From: CAISCU01 sp943361925
Lineage (GTDB): Bacteria > Bacteroidota > Bacteroidia > UKL13-3
Reading direction: 5' to 3'
Assembly: GCA_943361925.1 (NCBI GenBank)
Contig: CALRIT020000012.1
Coordinates: forward strand, 1 to 64,000
Length of the DNA stretch: 64,000 nucleotides
This document shows, piece after piece, positions 44,319 to 53,558 of the stretch (position 1 is its first letter; the number at the start of each line of letters is the position of its first letter). The notes beneath the pieces were generated by a model. The model made no database searches and was not told where the DNA came from. It saw only the letters and a list, made by a program, of their open reading frames with translations. A program made the translations under genes and the position numbers.

Positions 44319-45401
44319 TTAAAAAGCACTACAACACCTTGAGCAGGCAGGTAATAATCCACCAGCTTGATTCAAATCCATTCTCAACTTTGAAATAATA
44401 TTGCTATTCCAAATTTCTTTGAGATTCTGTTCATACAAACTACCAATTTTAATATTGTAACATCTCCCTTGAGCAGGTATAACAGAGCCATCTGACTTTA
44501 TCATGATATTTCTTGAAACATCATTGCACTTTTTACCAAATAACTCTTCAGGTCGTAAATAGAATTTTTGCAATTGTTCAATCGAATCAATATTAGGAGA
44601 GAACCCGATTTTATAAGGATAAGAGGCGCTTTTAATCTCTTTAATCTGATTAAAAAGCAGCTCTAAGTCCATTTTATCAATATTGATTTCCATTGTATTA
44701 GAAAGTGTGGCATGGTAAGTATTACCCCAAGTTTTATTATGAAAATCTGCTATACTTTGTGGCGTAAAATTAGTATGCATAAATCCCAAATTTTTTAAAG
44801 GATAATTTTTAAAGTAATCTGCAAACTCTTTCATGCAAGCGATATTCCATTCTGTAATTGCAAAATATACTGATATGGCAGGATGATTTTTATTAGCAAG
44901 CAAAGCTTCGATTCCTTTAACTGCATTTTGAAATGACTTATTGTTTCCTCTAATTTCGTTATGAATATCTTGTGTACCATCTAATGAAATGGAAATTTCA
45001 TTTAATCCTGAATCACATAACATATTGGCCTTTTGTGGCAGGGTTAGTCCATTGGTTGTAAGAAAAGTATAAAGTCCTTTTTCTTTTGCATACCGCAAAG
45101 ATTCTTCCAAATGAATATACACCAAAGGTTCAGTAAAAGCATAACCCATTTTTACATTTGGAAAATAAGTTGCCGCTTGGTCCATTATTTGTTTAATTAA
45201 CTCAATTGGCATATGAAGTGGTTTACTTCCTACTAAATTAGCTGAAAAATTACTCTCACTATAACCTACTCCAACATCACACATTTTACAATGTAGGTTA
45301 CAGATATTATTTACCCCTAACACCAACCATTCAGGATTATAAAACAGGTGTTGTGGGTAAACTGCTGCATTGATTGATTTAACTTTACTTTTTATTGACA
45401 T
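44319..45401 (-). CDS. Radical SAM/SPASM-domain enzyme
   Basis: 360 residues. The N-terminal 4Fe-4S motif is Cys34, Cys38, Cys41 in NICNLHCKMC. The barrel shows the TNG motif and the SISLDG segment. The C-terminus contains further cysteines (KKCNDVS, GRCYN, PACSRCC), a SPASM-type auxiliary-cluster region. SPASM enzymes include peptide modifiers and sugar or alcohol dehydrogenases. No small precursor-peptide gene is seen next to it, so a small-molecule or glycan substrate is as likely. It lies 11 bases after the CxxCH lipoprotein gene. Confidence 0.82.
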   Translation of the reverse strand: MSIKSKVKSINAAVYPQHLFYNPEWLVLGVNNICNLHCKMCDVGVGYSESNFSANLVGSKPLHMPIELIKQIMDQAATYFPNVKMGYAFTEPLVYIHLEESLRYAKEKGLYTFLTTNGLTLPQKANMLCDSGLNEISISLDGTQDIHNEIRGNNKSFQNAVKGIEALLANKNHPAISVYFAITEWNIACMKEFADYFKNYPLKNLGFMHTNFTPQSIADFHNKTWGNTYHATLSNTMEINIDKMDLELLFNQIKEIKSASYPYKIGFSPNIDSIEQLQKFYLRPEELFGKKCNDVSRNIMIKSDGSVIPAQGRCYNIKIGSLYEQNLKEIWNSNIISKLRMDLNQAGGLLPACSRCCSAF

Positions 45402-45411
45402 ACACTATATC

Positions 45412-46590
45412 TTATCTAATTAAATCAGGCTCATATACTGATTTCTCTCTTGCTGAACTTGGTGGTTTTATTGTTTTGTAAGGTGAAAACGGCTCTACTT
45501 CATCTCTAAAATACAGAGTGCCAAGATAAGCAAACTCATCATGTGAATGTGTAGGAATATCTTTTAATCTTTCATTGACTTCCTTTACAGATAATCCCCA
45601 CTCCTGGGCCAACCTATCAGCACTTGGCTCCATAAAACTTATGTATAATAATTCAACATAAGTGTGGTCACGCCACTTTCCAAAATCGATATCTGTTTGT
45701 AAAGTATTTCTATATGTAGAAAGTAAATTAATATTTCGATTTACAATGTATTTGAACGTTGCAGCATCATAATAATTCGGTTCATCAATTTGCACATCAA
45801 ACAAGGTCTGAATGGTTGTTTCATGACACCATAAACACTTGGCTGGTTTTCCTGCAGCGCCTTTTGCAGCAGTTAACAAGCGGCCTATAGTATCATAAAT
45901 TGCAAAGCGAAATTGACCATTAGCCATCAATTCCATCACCTCAAAAGAAGTTGTGCGACTTTTGCCCTCACTTATTTTACCTTCACATTCATTTGAAACA
46001 TAAGACCAATTTTTATAGTTTAAAATATTGCTATCCGGTAAATCGATAATTCTATCATGGGCCGATACAGTTGACTTTGTAGCGGCAAATTGTTTAGGGT
46101 CAAACACTTTATTCTGTTTAAACTCATTAATTGAGGAAGCGATACCGGTTATTGCATAATAATGATTCGATGAATTCAAACATAAAGTAACAAATCTACC
46201 TAAATCAATAGCACCTTTTAGTTTGTATTCTTCACTTTGCTTAAATTGATAAATCAACTTTGAAAGTGCTAATAATCCCTGTTGGTGAAATCCTAATTTT
46301 TGAAAGTTAACTTTTAGTAAATTGTTATTCCAGACTATTGCCTCTTTAAAACTTCCTTTGGGCATTTCAGCACCTAAAAATATAAGTAACCAATTTAATC
46401 CAATTTCAGCTTTTAGTTTTGTATCATCCGGATAAGCTTTATTCCAACGAAGAACAAGGGTATATTGTTCGTTATTAATATTATCCTTAGCTACATTAGA
46501 ATCTTTATTTTTACATGAATTAAAAAATAAAAACACAAGAATTACTGAGACAATAGTTCCAACAATATTTCGATAATTCCAATTTATCAT
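45412..46590 (-). CDS. Lipoprotein with a single CxxCH haem motif
   Basis: 392 residues. The ATG at 46590 gives a lipoprotein signal with lipobox FFNSC (Cys26); a TTG start at 46629 overlapping the upstream stop is possible but less likely. About 200 residues without recognised fold precede KCLWCHETT (Cys252, Cys255, His256), a c-type haem attachment motif. The following region has EPSADRLAQEWGLS. I do not recognise the family. It would be anchored on the periplasmic face or outer membrane. Its place between a methyltransferase and a SPASM enzyme is unusual. Confidence 0.7.
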   Translation of the reverse strand: MINWNYRNIVGTIVSVILVFLFFNSCKNKDSNVAKDNINNEQYTLVLRWNKAYPDDTKLKAEIGLNWLLIFLGAEMPKGSFKEAIVWNNNLLKVNFQKLGFHQQGLLALSKLIYQFKQSEEYKLKGAIDLGRFVTLCLNSSNHYYAITGIASSINEFKQNKVFDPKQFAATKSTVSAHDRIIDLPDSNILNYKNWSYVSNECEGKISEGKSRTTSFEVMELMANGQFRFAIYDTIGRLLTAAKGAAGKPAKCLWCHETTIQTLFDVQIDEPNYYDAATFKYIVNRNINLLSTYRNTLQTDIDFGKWRDHTYVELLYISFMEPSADRLAQEWGLSVKEVNERLKDIPTHSHDEFAYLGTLYFRDEVEPFSPYKTIKPPSSAREKSVYEPDLIR

Positions 46591-46625
46591 CTCTTTAAAC
46601 TTAACAATTCTAATCAAAAATAATT

Positions 46626-47417
46626 TCAATTATACAAGATAAAAATCTGATGTTCAAGGCTCGTAACATCATTTTTGTGAAAAAGGTTTAGTTTAATTCT
46701 ATAGGTTAATTCATTAAAAATCTGAGATAAATTAAATAAAGAATTTTGCTTTTTCAAAAATGTAAACTCTTTTGATTTACGCTCTAAACTATTTAAAGAA
46801 CTTAAAGCTGATGGTGGAAGATTATCAATATTAACCATATTCATACAATTGAAACCAGCAGATTTAAAAAAATTAATCCATTCATTTGATCCAATTAATT
46901 GTCCGGAACTTTGAATCAATCCAAAATTCTTCAAAGTTCTTTTATTGATTTTTTCAACCTCAATTTGAGACAAATTTTCTTTCCAAATTGCATCATTGGT
47001 AAAAAAAAGTCCATTAGGACTTAAAACCCTTTTCACCTCATTTATCAAAAAAATTAAATCATGATGTTTTAAAATACCAAGCACTGATTCGGCAAATACA
47101 ACATCTATTGAATTATCTTCAAACGGTAATTTTTCTGAATTCGAGCTTTGGTATATTTGAATAGAATCTTGAAGTCCACAATATTGAATGCGTTTTTTTG
47201 CCATTTCAACCTGATAAGGATTTATATCTATTCCGATTAAATTGCTTATATTATTTGAAGCCAAACTTACTAAACTTGCACCGGTTCCACATCCTATTTC
47301 CAAAACAGAATTGGGATTACGTTTTAATATCTCCTGAATAAAAAAATCAGTGCTTTTTTTACTGCCAGGATGTAAGAAATCTGCTCCTCTTTTACTTAAA
47401 TGATTGATATATTTCAT
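46626..47417 (-). CDS. Class I SAM-dependent methyltransferase
   Basis: 263 residues. A standard Methyltransf_11-type core shows SVLEIGCGTGASLVSL, IGIDINPYQVE and LPFEDNSIDVVFAESVL. The C-terminal 100 residues are variable and probably determine the acceptor, which is unknown. It is the most upstream gene of the minus-strand radical SAM cluster, with 36 bases to the lipoprotein start. Confidence 0.9.
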   Translation of the reverse strand: MKYINHLSKRGADFLHPGSKKSTDFFIQEILKRNPNSVLEIGCGTGASLVSLASNNISNLIGIDINPYQVEMAKKRIQYCGLQDSIQIYQSSNSEKLPFEDNSIDVVFAESVLGILKHHDLIFLINEVKRVLSPNGLFFTNDAIWKENLSQIEVEKINKRTLKNFGLIQSSGQLIGSNEWINFFKSAGFNCMNMVNIDNLPPSALSSLNSLERKSKEFTFLKKQNSLFNLSQIFNELTYRIKLNLFHKNDVTSLEHQIFILYN

Positions 47418-47513
47418 ATAAATCCAACAAACACTAATTCTCTAAATTCATCTTGTAAAGATAATAGAATCCGATTTTTTATCTTTATCAAATTGAACAA
47501 ATACAAAAATCCT

Positions 47514-48731
47514 TTAAGCTATTTTGACAAATTTCGAAATTGGATTACTGTAAATAAATATAATTATCAATTGGGTTATCACATTTGCTAAAACCGCACC
47601 TTCAATATTCCAAACTAAAATCAAAAAGTAACACAAAATAAAATTTATAAGAACTGTTATAAAATTTATAATCATTGCACTTTTTTGTTTGTTCTCTTTG
47701 AAAAACAGAAATATTTTAAAAATATAAAAATAGGTTGTGAGTAAAAACAAAAAGCCCAAAACATACATGGCTAAACTTAAGTCAAATTGATATAAATACT
47801 TAACTAAAATATATACCAATAAAATTCCTCCTATAGAAATAAAAACACCAAAGACTGATAGAAAACTTTGAATTTTTTTATGTGAGCTATCTGGCAATCG
47901 ATAAGCACTTTTCATAAATGGAATAAGTATGAAACCAGGTATGGCATGAAAAAAAAGCAATAAGCTGTTGAATATTTGATATTGGACTATTTCAATTTTT
48001 GGAAGCAACCATACTACACTTACCATATCAATTTTTTGCTGTAAAATTCCTGCAAAACCAATCATCATAAATGGAAATGTTCTTGAAAGATTCTTAAAGT
48101 CAAAGCTTATTGAATAACTGAAATTAAAAAGAAATTTAAACTTTAAAAGTAGTAAAAGTGCTTTTATAAAATACCCTAAACTTATTGCCAATAAAACATC
48201 AATATAGGAAAGTGTTTGTTTGAAGAAATAAATTCCTATCAAAGTGACAAGCAATGAAATTAATTCAGTTATAATATTAAAAACAAAATTCCTAAAATAA
48301 ATTATTGGAGCTTCATAAGATTGTGTGAAATATTTTAAGACAATCCAAAGCACTAACAAAAAACTTTCAACAATAGAAACCGGAACAAAAAAAGCACCTA
48401 TCAGAATAGGAATAAGAAATAGAATTCTTACGCTAAATGATTCCATCCACAGCTGGGTAATTTTAGACGGATGATTACTAAATTCTCTAATTAACATTTC
48501 TCTGTTTCCCCAGGCACACAGATGATTACCCAAAAACATATACAATTGTAAAACTGTAACTTGAGCCCACCATTCAGGGAAATAAAATCTAATAATGATG
48601 GTTGAAATGATAATGTTTGTGATATTCGGAAGAAACATGCTCACTGCATTTGTGAAAACATGAATCAATCTTTCGGTATTTTTATTTTGAATAAATTTCA
48701 ATATCATTTCAGTGCAAGATAAGCTTAACAT
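47514..48731 (-). CDS. Polysaccharide flippase-like membrane protein
   Basis: 405 residues with about 12 hydrophobic helices spread over the length. This matches Wzx/MATE-type polysaccharide flippases, which move undecaprenyl-linked repeat units across the inner membrane. Segments such as FPFMMIGFAGILQQKIDMVSVVW in the middle fit the family. The start may be 48731 or the ATG at 48707. It is the only flippase candidate in the window and sits at the left edge of the glycan locus. Confidence 0.78.
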   Translation of the reverse strand: MLSLSCTEMILKFIQNKNTERLIHVFTNAVSMFLPNITNIIISTIIIRFYFPEWWAQVTVLQLYMFLGNHLCAWGNREMLIREFSNHPSKITQLWMESFSVRILFLIPILIGAFFVPVSIVESFLLVLWIVLKYFTQSYEAPIIYFRNFVFNIITELISLLVTLIGIYFFKQTLSYIDVLLAISLGYFIKALLLLLKFKFLFNFSYSISFDFKNLSRTFPFMMIGFAGILQQKIDMVSVVWLLPKIEIVQYQIFNSLLLFFHAIPGFILIPFMKSAYRLPDSSHKKIQSFLSVFGVFISIGGILLVYILVKYLYQFDLSLAMYVLGFLFLLTTYFYIFKIFLFFKENKQKSAMIINFITVLINFILCYFLILVWNIEGAVLANVITQLIIIFIYSNPISKFVKIA

Positions 48732-48844
48732 TAAAATTTAAAAACATTGGCTTTGCTTAAGAACATTTGATATTAGGAGAAAAATCATTTCGAAATATTT
48801 ATTTAAATGAAATCAAAAGAAACAAATAATTCAGATAGCGACAT

Positions 48845-48872
48845 TTGAATTTTAATTAAAAAATGTATTTTG
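48845..48872 (+). promoter_or_regulatory. Possible promoter of the 48895 gene
   Basis: TTG (48845-48847), 18 bases, then TATTTTG, one base shorter than TAnnTTTG, 22 bases upstream of the ATG. Confidence 0.3.
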
Positions 48873-48894
48873 CTTATGACCCATTCTAATCAAT

Positions 48895-50133
48895 ATGAAA
48901 AAACACTATTTCAACTTTGCACTAATTGTAACAAATACCCTTTTGCTGTTTTTAGTATTGAATATCATTGCTTATTTCATTCCCTCACCACTAAAAAAAT
49001 ATAATGAGGAACAAATCATTTCGAGTCCATTGGAACTTTTAAAACAAAATCCAAGTCTCCTACAAAAAATTCATGAAGGAAAAGACATTGATGAGATTTC
49101 TAATATTTATAAGTTAGCTCCAAATGTGAAGTCACATCCAACAATGGAATTTATGACAATTCCCACCTCAAATAAATTTTATCATGTTGGCAAAGAAAGT
49201 TGCAGATATAATGAATATGTTAATGATAACAATTTCAATCAAGTAATAAACAAAAGCACTTGGTTATTTGGAGGAAGTACTGCTTTTGGAAATGGAGTTT
49301 CTGATAATGAAACCATTGCTTATTTCCTAAACCAAAACGATTCAACAAATACCTATATCAATTTTGGAACTCCCAGTTTTCACCAAAAAATGGAAATTGA
49401 AAAATTGATACTATTGCTACAAAAAGGCTATCGTCCTTCAAGAGTTATTTTCTTTGATGGCCTAAATGATTTATATAAAATATCTGAAAGTAATTTTAAT
49501 CCATTTGAAACTGCAAATAGGTCAATAAATAGCTATGCACATGACTTTAACCTTGGCACAATTGGAAAGAATAAAAGCCTATTTTATGGCCTCCCGGTGG
49601 TTAAACGTTTCTACGAGTATTATGCTTTTCAATTAGTATCTAATGATATTTTCTCCACCATAAATCTTGGGAACATTTATAATCAAAATTCCTTTTACAA
49701 TACACAACCAATTTTACATTATTATTTAAATGAACTTAAATTACATCAATACAAAAACACCAATGAAACTTTGATTAAACTGTATCATTATTACAACGAA
49801 AATATTCAACTTCTGGAAGCTTTAAGTAAACAATATCATTTCGAGTATCACATTTTCTTTCAGCCAATTGGTTCATTTAATAATGAAAACCCCTTCATAA
49901 AAGACACTGTAGAATATAAAAGCAGTTTTAGATTTTATAAGAATGTAGAGCCAGTCTACCATAGTCTCATGAAATTCGTGAATAATAAAAAACTACCAAA
50001 AGCCATTGATTTATCACAAGCACATTATTTATGTAGTAATCCTTATGTTGATTTAACACATTATTCAAAACAAATGAATAAAAAATTGGCTGAACTGATT
50101 TTATTAAACATCAATAAAAGGCAAAAGAATTGA
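48895..50133 (+). CDS. SGNH-fold membrane-anchored hydrolase/acyltransferase-like protein
   Basis: 412 residues. One N-terminal transmembrane helix (about 8-30) precedes a periplasmic SGNH domain. It has the nucleophile block WLFGGSTAFG, the Asn block FFDGLNDLY, and the C-terminal Asp-His pair in VDLTHYS. Related proteins add or remove acetyl groups on exopolysaccharides, but they may also be inactive scaffolds. It is divergent from the flippase and convergent with the GT87 gene. Confidence 0.75.
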   Translation: MKKHYFNFALIVTNTLLLFLVLNIIAYFIPSPLKKYNEEQIISSPLELLKQNPSLLQKIHEGKDIDEISNIYKLAPNVKSHPTMEFMTIPTSNKFYHVGKESCRYNEYVNDNNFNQVINKSTWLFGGSTAFGNGVSDNETIAYFLNQNDSTNTYINFGTPSFHQKMEIEKLILLLQKGYRPSRVIFFDGLNDLYKISESNFNPFETANRSINSYAHDFNLGTIGKNKSLFYGLPVVKRFYEYYAFQLVSNDIFSTINLGNIYNQNSFYNTQPILHYYLNELKLHQYKNTNETLIKLYHYYNENIQLLEALSKQYHFEYHIFFQPIGSFNNENPFIKDTVEYKSSFRFYKNVEPVYHSLMKFVNNKKLPKAIDLSQAHYLCSNPYVDLTHYSKQMNKKLAELILLNINKRQKN

Positions 50134-50189
50134 AAATCAATAAAATACTATAGCGTTATTTATAAATGAACCAGACTAAGAAGAAGGCA

Positions 50190-51719
50190 CTATTTTAGTT
50201 TTATTTGTTTGATGGTATAAAAACCAACTCCTCTGTTTTCATCAGATAGATAGATTAATAAACTGTCATTGATAACATAAGTCTTCTCTCTTTTAAACTC
50301 ATTCAGAATTGTATCCTGTATTAACTTTGAGGTTCTGATTTCAAAATCCAGTTTAGCCTGATGTACAAATGGACCATTAAAATCAAAACTATATAATTCC
50401 AAATGATTATCCTTTACTAAAAAATCATAGGTTAATAAAGACTTTTCAGTTTTAAAAAGGTAATTCTGGTTAAACGATTTGTTTTTAATTGGCATAAACA
50501 ATCCCAATAAAATCGGTAAAACCAAATACCATTTCATTTTTACTTTTGAAGAAAATATCATTAAAAAAAACAAAGCTAATAATCCATACAATCGAGGAAA
50601 TCTGAATGGGATTGAAAGCTCAGTAAACTTATAAATTGGAATGTTTATACATATCAAAAGGCAAACAAAAAATAAAGCCAATAAAGGTTTTTTATCTTTT
50701 AACAATGGATAAAAATAAATAGCAGGAATGATTAAAATTAATAAACTAAAACTGTTTCCATATCCACTTACCAGCATAGAAAATAGAAGCCAGATTGAAA
50801 ATTTTAATTGAGTTGAGATATTTGAAAATGAAGCTAAAACAGATATACTAAAAATAAATATTTTGAAGATGAGTAAAACTCTTAAATACAAAGAAGGATT
50901 ATTAAACCAAGCTTCAGGATTGTGTAATAAATCGGGAACAAAAATTGTTTTTAAAAATACTTGAACACTTTGATAATTGATGGCATAAGTATGATTGATT
51001 TCGCCATCAAATAATCTTGGTAATATCTCAAAAACATATTGAGTCCAAACATTCAATCCTACAAAGGGTATAGAAAACAAGACCAATCCAATATTTACAG
51101 CAATCAAAGCTAAAAGAGCTTTAAAATCCTTATTAAATAATAAAAAGAAAATAACAAATGCCGGACTAACTTTTAGTTGGATTGCTAAAGCCCAGAATAA
51201 GGACATGATCCATGTATTTCCATTTTGGTATTGATAAAAACCCTCAGTTAATAAGTACAAAATCAGGAAATAAGACTGGCCTTCAATTATGGTATTCTTA
51301 TTTGGAATGAAAAATAATAATGGAATAATTGCCCAAAATATGGGTTTTAAATCCGATTCATTCTTAAATCGAACAATGGTAAAAATGAGGAATAATCCAT
51401 TTAGAACATTCCAAAGCAATTTGGATATATCAGGAGTAAAGTAAGCAAATGGAATATAAAAAACAGAGGAAAATGGAGGAACCGGAGTATAGTTTAAATA
51501 AAAATGACTTTGACCAAGTTCAAATATTTTAAGGTTAAATGAAGCCGGATCGTAAATCCATAAACCCCAGTTTCCATCAACCATAAATTTTGAGCCATAG
51601 TAATAATTGCCAAAATCACCAATTGGCAAACCAAAGGATTTAATCACTAAATAAACCAACAAGAAAAGCAAAGGCAGGACAAAGTAGAACCTGTTTCCCA
51701 AATTTAAGATAAACTTCAT
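50190..51719 (-). CDS. GT87-type polyprenyl-phosphate-sugar glycosyltransferase
   Basis: 509 residues with about ten transmembrane segments. A first periplasmic loop carries acidic residues (GLPIGDFGNYYYGSKF) and YDPASFNLKIF, as in GT-C enzymes of the DUF2029/GT87 group. These use polyprenyl-phosphate-mannose or a similar donor on the periplasmic side. A soluble C-terminal tail of about 90 residues follows. It lies between two SGNH genes in the glycan locus. Confidence 0.75.
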   Translation of the reverse strand: MKFILNLGNRFYFVLPLLFLLVYLVIKSFGLPIGDFGNYYYGSKFMVDGNWGLWIYDPASFNLKIFELGQSHFYLNYTPVPPFSSVFYIPFAYFTPDISKLLWNVLNGLFLIFTIVRFKNESDLKPIFWAIIPLLFFIPNKNTIIEGQSYFLILYLLTEGFYQYQNGNTWIMSLFWALAIQLKVSPAFVIFFLLFNKDFKALLALIAVNIGLVLFSIPFVGLNVWTQYVFEILPRLFDGEINHTYAINYQSVQVFLKTIFVPDLLHNPEAWFNNPSLYLRVLLIFKIFIFSISVLASFSNISTQLKFSIWLLFSMLVSGYGNSFSLLILIIPAIYFYPLLKDKKPLLALFFVCLLICINIPIYKFTELSIPFRFPRLYGLLALFFLMIFSSKVKMKWYLVLPILLGLFMPIKNKSFNQNYLFKTEKSLLTYDFLVKDNHLELYSFDFNGPFVHQAKLDFEIRTSKLIQDTILNEFKREKTYVINDSLLIYLSDENRGVGFYTIKQIKLK

Positions 51720-51817
51720 CTGTTTAGTTTTTCATCAATTATCCAAATATAGCTTTTTGAAAGACTCTATTTATTCCTGTTTAAATCGTATGAAATTTAA
51801 ATTCTTTGATGAGTATA

Positions 51818-52189
51818 TCACCACATTTTTTCAAAACTATTGGGTTGAAACTCCTTATTGACATCTTCAAAAAGAGATTGAGACTTGTCTTTTAGCTTTA
51901 AATACTTTTTGTTACCAAATAATTTAGAGGTAAATGCAATTGGAGTTAGAATTAAAAAATAAAATAAACTAAGTACTATTTTAGGAACAATTAAAGACAT
52001 TATCCAACCAAGTTTCATCCAGCTTTTTGCAATAAAATCATTCGCAACAGATGAAATCAAGGAAATCAAACCTATTGATATCGATGCATATAAAAAGAAT
52101 TCATTACGTTGAAAAAAATAGATTAATCCGAATACACTTACTAAAGTTAAATTAACCTTATAAGGATTGAAATTCTTATCAATTATCAT
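51818..52189 (-). CDS. SxtJ-family small membrane protein
   Basis: 123 residues with three hydrophobic segments and a charged C-terminus (KDKSQSLFEDVNKEF). The pattern FIAKSWMKLGWIMSLIVPKIVLSL-like region and FYFLILTPIA is typical of SxtJ-like proteins that accompany carbamoyltransferases. The start at 52189 lies one base after the DUF5989 stop. The role is unproven; conserved pairing suggests a membrane partner of the carbamoyltransferase. Confidence 0.8.
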   Translation of the reverse strand: MIIDKNFNPYKVNLTLVSVFGLIYFFQRNEFFLYASISIGLISLISSVANDFIAKSWMKLGWIMSLIVPKIVLSLFYFLILTPIAFTSKLFGNKKYLKLKDKSQSLFEDVNKEFQPNSFEKMW

Positions 52190-52190
52190 T

Positions 52191-52340
52191 CTAAAATAAT
52201 GTATAAATAAATGGAGCAATGGCGCTTCCACTGCTAAAAACGATTAAAAATCCTATTAATAACAAGACTATTATGATTGGGGCCAACCAAAATTTCTTTC
52301 TTTCTTTTAAAAACAACCAAACATCTTTTATAAATTCCAT
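52191..52340 (-). CDS. DUF5989 (SxtK-like) small membrane protein
   Basis: Only 49 residues: a basic start (MEFIKDVWLFLKERKK), one transmembrane helix and the conserved end GSAIAPFIYTLF. These features identify the DUF5989 family, known as a companion of SxtJ and NodU/SxtI-type carbamoyltransferases. The ATG at 52340 matches the family; the longer upstream frame does not. It is one base from sxtJ-like. Confidence 0.85.
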   Translation of the reverse strand: MEFIKDVWLFLKERKKFWLAPIIIVLLLIGFLIVFSSGSAIAPFIYTLF

Positions 52341-52506
52341 AGTAAATAAAAGATTAAGGTAAAAAAGAAATTCAATAATCACAAACTTGTTCAGAATTAT
52401 TGAGCTTAATTAAATATTTAATTCTTGTACTTTTACAATTTCAACTAAAAATAACTTTAGAAAATTAAAAAGCTTTTGGAAAGATTAATGTAACATTCGA
52501 TTTTAA

Positions 52507-53541
52507 ATGGCAAGAACTAATAACATTATCATAAATAAAATCAAGAATATACTGGTGAATATTGGTGTTATTACCGCCACTTTCTTATTAATAACCGGCT
52601 TATTCGAATTAGTTTATCGCTACTATTTAATTGACTTTTATTCAGCAGAATATAATTATTTAAACTCTTCAACTTTTAACAAGGAATGCAAAAAGAAAAT
52701 TCTTGTTTTTGGAGATTCCTTTACTGCTTCAACCAATAGTTATGTTAAAATACTAAATGATTCATTCAATCAAACTTGTTTTATTAATTCAGGAATTCCA
52801 GGAATAGGTGCTCAAGAAATCAATTGTATTGCTTCAAAGCGAATAAATATGGTTAATCCTGATTTAGTAATTGTTCAGGTATATGTTGGTAATGATTTAT
52901 TGGATATTAAAAAACCATTGAATTGGAACAGCAATTCCTTTATGAGAAATACTTATTGGTTCTTATCTGGTAAACTTTTCATTTTAAGATTACTAAATTA
53001 TAAACTAGGTCAAGCAAAAAGCCTTTTAGGGAAGGCCGTGGAAACAGATTTTCTTAAATCGGATATTCCATTTTCTGAAAACAAAATGAGTAAAAGAGAG
53101 AAAATTTTAATTCAGGCTGATCCTAATTATTATGAAAAATCCATCAACTTAAATTCTGATTTTATACAACGATTTGAAACATTCAAAAATGAATTAAACC
53201 AAATTAATGAAACTTGTAAAAAACGGAATATTCCATTGGTTCTATTAATAATTCCGGCCAGTTGTCAAATTTCAAACTTTTACAAAAACAACCTAATTAC
53301 ATGTGGAGCAAGGTTTGATGAAAAGAATACCAGTAACCCTGAATATCAATTTCAACTTCAATTGGAAAAAGAATTTAAGAATCAATTTTATAAAGTCCTA
53401 AATCCACTACCCTATTTTCAAAAAACAGATTCACTTGGAAACAGAATCTATTACGAAAATGATTTACATCTCAACTATAAAGGTCAATTACTTTTATCTG
53501 AATATCTCAAATTAAGTTTAAAAGAAGAATTATCAGAATAA
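52507..53541 (+). CDS. SGNH/GDSL hydrolase-like membrane-anchored protein
   Basis: 344 residues with one N-terminal transmembrane helix (about 15-40). The GDS block is LVFGDSFTAS, block III is VYVGNDLL, and a C-terminal NDLHLNYKG supplies Asp/His. The protein is therefore probably a periplasmic esterase or O-acyltransferase partner. Such proteins often sit with SxtJ, DUF5989 and carbamoyltransferase genes, as here. It is divergent from DUF5989 and nearly abuts the convergent carbamoyltransferase gene (17 bases). Confidence 0.8.
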   Translation: MARTNNIIINKIKNILVNIGVITATFLLITGLFELVYRYYLIDFYSAEYNYLNSSTFNKECKKKILVFGDSFTASTNSYVKILNDSFNQTCFINSGIPGIGAQEINCIASKRINMVNPDLVIVQVYVGNDLLDIKKPLNWNSNSFMRNTYWFLSGKLFILRLLNYKLGQAKSLLGKAVETDFLKSDIPFSENKMSKREKILIQADPNYYEKSINLNSDFIQRFETFKNELNQINETCKKRNIPLVLLIIPASCQISNFYKNNLITCGARFDEKNTSNPEYQFQLQLEKEFKNQFYKVLNPLPYFQKTDSLGNRIYYENDLHLNYKGQLLLSEYLKLSLKEELSE

Positions 53542-53558
53542 AATTGAACTAAAACGGA

